From Mesorhizobium loti (GTDB lineage: Bacteria > Pseudomonadota > Alphaproteobacteria > Rhizobiales > Rhizobiaceae), in contig NZ_LPWA01000024.1 in assembly GCF_001510895.1 (NCBI RefSeq), positions 1-64,000 on the forward strand: a stretch of DNA of 64,000 nt, written 5' to 3'. The notes under the pieces are model-generated. The model made no database searches. It had not been told where the DNA came from and saw only the letters and a list, made by a program, of their open reading frames with translations. Shown here piece after piece: positions 57,874-64,000 of the stretch (the first letter of the stretch is position 1; each line of letters starts with the position of its first letter). Made by a program: the position numbers and the translations under genes.

Positions 57874-59033
57874 TGCCGAAGTCGCTTCAAGAGGCTAGCC
57901 GGTCGCCCGACGCTGCCGTGATCGACCGTCAGGAATTGCGCCCGTCCGGCAAGGCTGGAAAACAGCGCCGCATCGGTGCCGGTCATGAAGGCCTGGCAAT
58001 TCAGCTCCTCGAGGATGGAGAACAAGGCCGCGCGCCGGCCGCCGTCGAGATGCGCGGCGATCTCGTCGAGCAGCAGGATCGGTGTCAGCCCAGACATCTC
58101 GCCGGTCAGCCTCGCATGCGACAGCACGATGCCGACCAAAAGCGCCTTCTGCTCACCGGTCGAGCACAAATCGGCCGGCATCGACTTCGGCCTGTGCCGC
58201 ACCACGAGGTCCGAGCGATGCGGACCGTCGAGTGTGCGGCCGGCGGCGCGGTCGCGCTCGCGGCCACCTGCAAGCGCGGCGCGGAAACGTTCCTCGATAT
58301 CGACCGTCGGCGCGACGGCGATCTCGCCTTCCAATTCGCCGGAGAGGCTGATGTCGGCCTGCGGGAACGGACCGCTGCCGGGCAGCCTGTCGATCATGGC
58401 CGCAAGCAGCCGCACCAGTTCCGCCCGCGCCGCCGCGATCGCCACCCCGGTTTCGGCCATCTGCGTCTCGATCGCGTCGAACCAGCCGCTGTCGCGGGAA
58501 CCTTCGGTAAGCAAGCGGTTACGGCCGCGCATGGCCTTCTCATAGTCGAGTGCCCGCTGCCCATGGCTGGGGTCGATCGCCAGCACGAGCCGGTCGAGGA
58601 AGCGGCGGCGGTCGGCGGCCGGCCCCGGAAACAGCCCGTCCATCGCCGGCGTCAGCCAGACGACCCTGAGCCATTCCAGCATATCCTCGGCCGACTTCGC
58701 CGGCGTGCCGTTGATGCGAACGCGCCTGCCGCCGTCTCCGGCCCCATCGCCGCCGGCAACGCCGGTGCCAATTTCGACCTGGCCTTCCGGTCCTTCGATC
58801 CGGGCGTGCAAGGCAAAGCCGCCGTCGCCGCCCTCGCGCGCCACGTCGGCATAGGGCGCGCGGCGAAGCCCGCGTCCGGGCGTCAGCAGGGAGATGGCTT
58901 CGAGCAGATTGGTCTTGCCGGCGCCATTGTCGCCCGACAGCACCACGGCGCCAGGGCCGAGCTCAAGCGAAAGCCCTGCATAGTTGCGAAAATTGGTAAG
59001 TGTGAGCTTACTTATATGGGTCTGTTCCGGCAA
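57861..59033 (-). CDS. recF: DNA replication and repair protein RecF
   Basis: SMC-like ATPase that helps load RecA on gapped DNA; 390 residues. Walker A is GDNGAGKTN (34-42), the signature region is LCSTGEQKALLVGIVLSHA, Walker B is PILLLDEIAAHLD. The start is TTG 59033, no ATG being available near it. The last residues (LLKRLRHLRA) and stop lie partly in the tandem repeat. It follows dnaN by 68 bases and completes the dnaA-dnaN-recF order on this strand. Confidence 0.94.
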   Translation of the reverse strand: MPEQTHISKLTLTNFRNYAGLSLELGPGAVVLSGDNGAGKTNLLEAISLLTPGRGLRRAPYADVAREGGDGGFALHARIEGPEGQVEIGTGVAGGDGAGDGGRRVRINGTPAKSAEDMLEWLRVVWLTPAMDGLFPGPAADRRRFLDRLVLAIDPSHGQRALDYEKAMRGRNRLLTEGSRDSGWFDAIETQMAETGVAIAAARAELVRLLAAMIDRLPGSGPFPQADISLSGELEGEIAVAPTVDIEERFRAALAGGRERDRAAGRTLDGPHRSDLVVRHRPKSMPADLCSTGEQKALLVGIVLSHARLTGEMSGLTPILLLDEIAAHLDGGRRAALFSILEELNCQAFMTGTDAALFSSLAGRAQFLTVDHGSVGRPASLLKRLRHLRA

Positions 59034-59101
59034 CCGCTATCCGCCCGTGCAAGCCGCCGTATTCATCGCTCCATCGCCAGCCGGCGCGAAACCGGATGCG
59101 G

Positions 59102-60220
59102 CTACACCCGCATCGGCATCAGCACGTAGAGCGCGGTCTCGTCGGCCATGTCGTGAATCAGCGTCGGGGAGCCGGCGTCGGCCAGCATGAACTTCGCCTC
59201 CGAGCCGGTGAGCTGGGCTGCGACATCGAGCAGATATTTGGCGTTGAAGCCGATCTCGATCGGGTCCGACGTATAGTCGGCCGCCAGTTCCTCGGTGGCG
59301 CTGCCCGAATCCGGATTGTTGACGGCAAGCGTGAGCTGGCCCTCGTTGATCGACAGCTTCACCGCCCGGCCGCGCTCGGACGAAATGGTCGAGACGCGGT
59401 CGACGGCGGCGGCAAAGCTCTGGCGGTCGATGATCAGCTTCTTGTCGTTGCCGGTCGGAATGACCCGCTGATAGTCCGGGAAAGTGCCGTCGATCAGCTT
59501 AGAGGTCAAAATGACGCTGCCGATGGTGAAGCGGATCTTGGTGTCCGACAGCTCCGTCGTCACCGCGACATCCGGGTCGTCGACCAGCTTCTGCAGCTCG
59601 CTCACCGTCTTGCGCGGGATGATGATGCCGGGCATGCCTTCGGAGCCTGCCGGCGCGTCGATCTCGGCGCGCGCCAGCCGGTGGCCGTCGGTCGCGACCG
59701 AGCGCAGCTTCAGCTTGCCGCCGGCCTCATGCGTGTGCAGGAAGATGCCGTTGAGATAGTAGCGCGTCTCTTCGGTCGAAATGGCGAACTGCGTTTTCTC
59801 GATCAGGCCCTTGAGCGCCACCGAGTCGAGCCGGAAGATGTGCGAGAAGGAGCCGGCCGAAAGCTCCGGGAAATCGGACTGCGGCAGGCACTGCAGGCGG
59901 AAGCTGGAGCGTCCGGAAGTGACGGTCATCGCGTTGCCGTCCTCGTCGGTCTTCAGCATCACCTCGGCGCCGTCGGCGAGCTTGCGCACGATGTCGTAGA
60001 GCAGGTGCGCCGGGACGGTCGTCGCGCCGCCGCGCTCGACCTTGGCGGGCGTGGCTTCCGTCACTTCGAGGTCGAGGTCGGTCGCTTTCATTTCCAGGCT
60101 GGCGCCTTCGGCGCTGAGCAGTACATTCGACAGGATCGGTATGGTGTTGCGCCGCTCCACTACGCGATGAACGTGGTTGAGGGACTTCAGGAGGTTGGAC
60201 CGTTCCAGGATAACACGCAT
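59102..60220 (-). CDS. dnaN: DNA polymerase III beta subunit (sliding clamp)
   Basis: Replication processivity clamp, 372 residues, the standard rhizobial length, from ATG 60220 (MRVILERSNLLKSL); an in-frame ATG at 60241 is less likely. HVHRVVERRNTIPILSNVLL, SVATDGHRLARAEI and the C-terminal YVLMPMRV (canonical YVLMPMR) are diagnostic. Confidence 0.97.
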   Translation of the reverse strand: MRVILERSNLLKSLNHVHRVVERRNTIPILSNVLLSAEGASLEMKATDLDLEVTEATPAKVERGGATTVPAHLLYDIVRKLADGAEVMLKTDEDGNAMTVTSGRSSFRLQCLPQSDFPELSAGSFSHIFRLDSVALKGLIEKTQFAISTEETRYYLNGIFLHTHEAGGKLKLRSVATDGHRLARAEIDAPAGSEGMPGIIIPRKTVSELQKLVDDPDVAVTTELSDTKIRFTIGSVILTSKLIDGTFPDYQRVIPTGNDKKLIIDRQSFAAAVDRVSTISSERGRAVKLSINEGQLTLAVNNPDSGSATEELAADYTSDPIEIGFNAKYLLDVAAQLTGSEAKFMLADAGSPTLIHDMADETALYVLMPMRV

Positions 60221-60333
60221 GACGAAACAGGCTCGCTTCAATGAATGAGCGGGTCACCAGGGAGCGGCATCCCGCGAAAGCTCCGAAAAGCTCAGAATCT
60301 GTGTAAGCTGACAGTAAAAAGCCTGCAAGCGCA

Positions 60334-60371
60334 AGCCCGCGACACCGGTTCGGGCCGGTTGCGCGGGCTTT
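60334..60371 (-). terminator. Possible terminator between dnaA and dnaN
   Basis: Nine-base stem AAGCCCGCG/CGCGGGCTT enclosing a second stem (ACCGG/CCGGT). On the minus strand a TTTTT run follows only about 20 bases beyond the stem, so termination of dnaA mRNA is possible but not certain. Confidence 0.45.
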
Positions 60372-60395
60372 CTGGGGATAAAGCCGGCGAAGCGC

Positions 60396-61939
60396 TCAGG
60401 CCTGCTCGTTGATCAGCCTTCTGAGCAGTTCAAGTTCCTGCGCCAGCGTGTTGTCGGCACCGGAAAGATCCTCGATCTTGCGCACGGCATGCAGAACCGT
60501 CGTGTGGTCGCGGCCGCCGAAGCGCCGTCCGATCTCCGGCAGCGAGCGCGGCGTCATCACCTTCGACAGATACATCGCCACTTGGCGGGGCTTGACGATG
60601 GTGCGCGTGCGCCGGTTGGACAGCAGCTCCGTCTTCGACACGTTGTAGTGGCGCGCCACGATGCGCTGGATGTCCTCGATGCGCACCCGCTTCGGCTCGC
60701 CCGAGCGGTAGATGTGGCCGAGGATCTCGTCGATGCGGTCGATGGTGATCTGCGGCTCGAAGGACTGTCGGAACAGAAGCTGGTTGAAGGCGCCTTCGAG
60801 CTCGCGCCCGCTGCCTGTCACCGTGCGGGCGACGTGGTCGAGGATCTCGTCCGAAATGTCGAGCGAGGTATCGTCGATCTTGGCGGTGGCAAGGCGCAGC
60901 TTCAGCATGCCGAGGCGCATGGCGAAGTCCGGCGCCGACATTTCGAGCGCCACGCCACCATTGAGACGCGAACGCACGCGCGGCTCCAGCGATTCCAGTT
61001 CCGACGGCGGCCGGTCGGCGGCGACCACCACCTGCTTGGCGCTGTCGAGCAGCATGTTGATGAGATGGCAGAACTCATGCTGGATCGACTTGCCTTGCAG
61101 GAACTGCATGTCGTCGATGATCAGAAGATCGATGTCGCGCAACTGCTCCTTGAGGGTGAGGGCATTGTTGTCGCGGATCGCGGTGGCGAAGCGCCACATG
61201 AAATATTCCGCCGTCAGATAGACCACGCGCGATTTCGGGTTGTGCCGCAACGATTCCGCCGCGATCGCCTGTAAAGGTGCGTCTTGCCGAGCCCGACGGT
61301 CGCGTGAAGGAAAAGCGGGTTGAAGCGCACCGCGCTCGACTGCGATTCCGCCACCGCCTTGGCCGCCGCGAAGGCCACCCGGTTCGAGGGCCCTTCGATG
61401 AAAGAGGTGAAAGTGTAGCGCGGGTCGAGGGGCGACCCCAGCACATTGTGGCGGAATTCGGTCTCCGCCGGCACGCCCTGGCGGGGCGTCGGCGCCCGCT
61501 CCACCCGACCGGCGCTCGCGGTGCCGGCAGCGAGCGCTGTCTGCGCCTGCTTGGTCATCTTGCGCGCAGGGGCGATCTCCGGCTCGACGTTGTTGCGGCC
61601 CTGCCGCGTTGCGGTCCGCACGACGATCTCGATCTTGAGAAGGTCGGGATCCTCATGCCTCCACAGTTCGGCGATGAGGTCGAGATAGTGACCGTTGATC
61701 CACGACCGCAGGAAGGCCGTGGGTACGGAAATCCGGACAATGCCGCGCGAGGCCTCGGCAACCTTCATGCGGCCAAACCAGCTCGAATAGACCTCGGCTC
61801 CCAAACGCGCCTTAAGCTGGGCCTTGACCCGCTCGAACTTCTGTTCAGCGTCGCTGGATGCCGCCATGCCGTCCCCTCCGACGAAAGTTGTAGGGAATGG
61901 GAGCTCGCCCGCTATCTCCCGTTCGATGCCGCTCTGCAT
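60396..61939 (-). CDS. dnaA: Chromosomal replication initiator DnaA (one frame break)
   Basis: AAA+ initiator of chromosome replication. ATG 61939 is chosen because AAGGA lies nine bases upstream and the upstream part of the frame (to 62068) is not DnaA-like. Domain I is at [23 protein letters not shown]; domain III has [22 protein letters not shown] and Walker [10 protein letters not shown] (a T where G is usual); Walker B is [10 protein letters not shown]; domain IV ends with the DnaA-box motif [16 protein letters not shown]. One base restored near 61270-61276 gives [18 protein letters not shown] and 514 residues. The break is probably an error in an essential gene. Confidence 0.94.
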
Positions 61940-62719
61940 GATCAAGTTCCTTGTCTTGTCGTACCCTTTTTCCGCCGGGAGTGCGCCTCCTGCACCCTGG
62001 ATCCGGCGACGTTTTTTTCGCTGCGCTGTCATCGCCGCCGCCGGCGATATCGTCGCAACGTTGGGCAAGGGACCGATGCCGGCTCTTGCAAGCCGGCTTG
62101 ATCATGCCAAGGCAATACAACACCGTCCGGCGAAAACGCCGGCCAACGTCGACTGCCATGTACAATTACGCCAGTCCCCTACCCACCGAAGAGACAGACC
62201 AAGCCGCACGCGGAATTGCTCCACGTCATGAATTCCGCCATTTTGTGCTGGCCGATTCAGGCTGGGTCAGGGGCTAAAGCCCGTCCCTTCGATGGATGGA
62301 CATTACCGAAATCGCTGTGGATAGGGCAAGGCCACGTCTAACCGATTTTTAACGAATCTGGTTACCGGAGACGTGCTCGAAGCAGGTGTCGCCACGGCAC
62401 ATTTTGACAAAGCCTTTGTGATTCAAACCCTTTTCCGGCGAATATGAAAAAGGCGGGCTGACACGAAATTTTCTGAAATAATTCTCTTGACAGCTACTTG
62501 TCCCCCGCCGCTCCTCCGCGCGTTGAACAAGCTGTGGATGACCATCCGTAAGTTTCTGAAAAATAAGCGGAATTTTTGACAGGCTAATTTAAGGCCATGC
62601 CCGCATTCGGCGGGCGTCAACATGAGCGATTATGTATATGCCGGCAAAACATTCGCAACTTTGAAATTCGCGCCGAGCGACGTTATACACCCGTTCTTTT
62701 TAAGTACTTGCCGGCAAAC
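61940..62719. other. Long region between dnaA and rpsT with DnaA-box-like sites
   Basis: About 780 bases with no supportable gene; from about 62330 to 62720 it is visibly richer in A and T than its surroundings. Near-matches to the DnaA box, each with one mismatch to TTATCCACA or TTATACACA, are TGTGGATAG (62316-62324), TGTGGATGA (62533-62541) and TTATACACC (62683-62691). They could serve DnaA autoregulation. Two TTGACA-like elements (62489 and 62576) have no clear -10 partner. The rpsT terminator ends the region. Confidence 0.55.
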
Positions 62720-62747
62720 GAAAAAACCCGGCCTATGCGGCCGGGTT
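62720..62747 (-). terminator. rpsT: Intrinsic terminator of rpsT
   Basis: Perfect nine-base stem AACCCGGCC/GGCCGGGTT with loop TATGC; on the minus strand it is followed by a run of six T's (complement of 62721-62726). It lies 30 bases after the rpsT stop. Confidence 0.9.
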
Positions 62748-62776
62748 CAAGGATAATGGTTCTAAACGGAAGTCGG

Positions 62777-63043
62777 TCAGGCCGACAGCACCTTGACCCG
62801 CTGGGCCAGCCGCGAAACCTTGCGGGAAGCCGTGTTCTTATGGATGACACCCTTGGTTGCGGCGCGCATCAATTCCGGCTCGGCGACCTTGAAGGCTTCC
62901 AGGGCCGCGGCCTTGTCACCGGCGGCGAGCGCCTCTTCGACCTGGCGGACATAGGTGCGGACGCGCGACCGGCGGTTCTTGTTGATCGCCGCGCGGCGGG
63001 CGATCTTGCGCGTTGCCTTTTTGGCCGAGGACGTGTTGGCCAT
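62777..63043 (-). CDS. rpsT: 30S ribosomal protein S20
   Basis: Small-subunit protein bS20, 88 residues from ATG 63043, with AGAGG upstream. [20 protein letters not shown] and [19 protein letters not shown] followed by [20 protein letters not shown] are typical. It has its own promoter (63136-63164) and terminator, and lies upstream of dnaA as in many alphaproteobacteria. Confidence 0.97.
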   Translation of the reverse strand: MANTSSAKKATRKIARRAAINKNRRSRVRTYVRQVEEALAAGDKAAALEAFKVAEPELMRAATKGVIHKNTASRKVSRLAQRVKVLSA

Positions 63044-63135
63044 GATGCCTCTCTTCTGATCTGGTGAGCGCCAGCGGGATGCCGCAGGGCGCAAAAAACA
63101 AACGGGCAGCCACGGGGCCGCCTCGGTTGGTGCGG

Positions 63136-63164
63136 CTTATAGTTCAGCTTTTCCGGCGCGTCAA
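63136..63164 (-). promoter_or_regulatory. Promoter of rpsT
   Basis: Read on the minus strand: TTGACG (63164-63159), 17-base spacer, TATAAG (63141-63136). This is a near-consensus housekeeping promoter with a start near 63129, giving a leader of about 85 bases. Confidence 0.8.
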
Positions 63165-63280
63165 CGCCGCTTCGTGGTCTTTTTGGCGCCTTGTAGCGCG
63201 CCGCGCTGAAACGCACGACGCGGTAGGGGTCGTTGTTTTCTGCAGGTCGTTTTCCCACGCTCTTCCCGGGGAGACACGCA

Positions 63281-64000
63281 CTAGCGGTTGGTGAAATTCG
63301 GCTTCCGCTTCTCGACGAAGGCGGCCATGCCTTCCTTCTGGTCGTCGAGCGCAAACAGCGAATGGAAGAGGCGACGCTCGAAGCGCAGCCCTTCGGCAAG
63401 CGTCGTCTCATAGGCCCGGTTGACGGCTTCCTTGGTCATCATCACCGAAGGCAGTGAAAACTCGGCGATCTTGCCCGCCGCCTTCAGCGCTTCCTCGGTG
63501 AGCTCGCCTGCCGGCACCACCCGCGACACCAGCCCGCAGCGTTCGGCTTCGGCGGCGTCCATCATGCGCCCGGTCAGGCACATGTCCATCGCCTTCGATT
63601 TGCCGACGAAGCGCGTCAGCCGCTGCGATCCGCCCATGCCCGGCATGACGCCGAGCGTGATTTCGGGCTGGCCGAATTTTGCATTGTCGGCGGCAATGAT
63701 GAAGTCGCACATCATCGCCAGCTCGCAGCCGCCGCCGAGCGCATAGCCTGCAACCGCCGCGATGATCGGCTTGCGCGCGCGCGTCAGTTCCTCCCAGCCG
63801 ACGAAGAAATCCTGTGTGTAGGCGTCGACGAAGGAGATCGCCTGCATTTCCTTGATGTCGGCACCGGCCGCGAAGGCCTTTTCCGAGCCGGTAAGGACCA
63901 TCGCGCCAATGCCGGCATCGCCGCCGAACGCGTTCACCGCGGCCACGATCTCAGCCAGCACTTGCGAATTCAGCGCGTTGAGCGCCTTCGGCCGGTTCAG
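63281..64000 (-). CDS. Enoyl-CoA hydratase (5' end outside the window)
   Basis: Crotonase-family enzyme of fatty acid beta-oxidation, hydrating 2-enoyl-CoA. The readable 239 residues begin [20 protein letters not shown] and contain the oxyanion-hole segment [13 protein letters not shown], the second oxyanion residue region [16 protein letters not shown], and the catalytic glutamates in [20 protein letters not shown]. The C-terminal [20 protein letters not shown] and KRKPNFTNR are typical of FadB-like short-chain hydratases (about 257 residues), so only some 18 residues are missing. Confidence 0.93.
   Translation of the reverse strand: MNRPKALNALNSQVLAEIVAAVNAFGGDAGIGAMVLTGSEKAFAAGADIKEMQAISFVDAYTQDFFVGWEELTRARKPIIAAVAGYALGGGCELAMMCDFIIAADNAKFGQPEITLGVMPGMGGSQRLTRFVGKSKAMDMCLTGRMMDAAEAERCGLVSRVVPAGELTEEALKAAGKIAEFSLPSVMMTKEAVNRAYETTLAEGLRFERRLFHSLFALDDQKEGMAAFVEKRKPNFTNR

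Noticed and set aside
60396..61939. dnaA as a pseudogene or programmed frameshift
   Set aside because: Only one base is needed to restore a normal essential protein, no slippery site or stimulatory structure is evident, and the same kind of loss occurs across the window.
61940..62776. Chromosomal origin of replication next to dnaA
   Set aside because: DnaA-box matches are few and imperfect, no clear unwinding element was found, and rhizobial origins are known near hemE.

Overview
The window looks like a chromosomal segment of a Rhizobiales bacterium, most probably Mesorhizobium or a close relative. DNA is GC-rich (by eye above 60%), promoters are of the alphaproteobacterial CTTGAC/CTATAT type, the iron regulator is Irr with a perfect ICE box, and core gene order (tsaB-rimI-plsC-miaB-phoH-ybeY-corC-lnt, rimP-nusA-ylxR-infB-rbfA-truB, rpsO-pnp, irr opposite fabA-fabB-fabI, dnaA-dnaN-recF) is the rhizobial one. 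Short palindromic intergenic repeats of several families are scattered through it.

Layout. 1-7.1 kb: a MltB-type lytic transglycosylase and a five-gene dipeptide/oligopeptide ABC importer. 7.2-12.5 kb (minus): an RND efflux pump with two tandem membrane-fusion lipoproteins. 12.8-16 kb: GabT-like aminotransferase, a ParDE-type toxin-antitoxin pair and a rhodocoxin-type FAD reductase. 16-22.3 kb: an iron operon headed by an Irr (ICE) box: imelysin IrpA, bacterioferritin-associated ferredoxin, bacterioferritin, di-heme oxidoreductase, second imelysin, DUF1513 beta-propeller. 22.4-33.7 kb: tRNA modification, RNA processing and envelope genes (tsaB, rimI, plsC, miaB, phoH, ybeY, corC, lnt), an XRE regulator, metK and trmB. 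33.7-35 kb: a DUF1778/GNAT toxin-antitoxin module flanked by a direct repeat made from the 3' end of a small conserved gene. 35-46.4 kb: the transcription/translation operon rimP to pnp, with a CorA transporter between truB and rpsO. 46.5-52.6 kb: rsmC, an EAL phosphodiesterase, fabI-fabB-fabA and irr. 52.6-57.8 kb: small envelope proteins, a hydroxyacid dehydrogenase and a moeB-GNAT-aconitase X operon. 57.8-64 kb: recF, dnaN, dnaA, rpsT and a partial enoyl-CoA hydratase.

A striking property is that about 19 reading-frame breaks occur in 13 genes, including infB, dnaA, pnp and fabB, which should be essential or nearly so. All but one can be repaired by restoring one base, usually where a doublet or short run has lost a member, and the repaired lengths fit the families. 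I read these as sequencing or assembly errors rather than gene decay, and I give the affected genes as whole CDS spans.

The most interesting regulatory features are the ICE box on the iron operon with irr itself 36 kb away, terminator-like hairpins in the leaders of metK and rimP-nusA-infB placed after good promoters and just before the start codons, and repeats that provide start or stop codons to mltB, the RND pump gene and recF.
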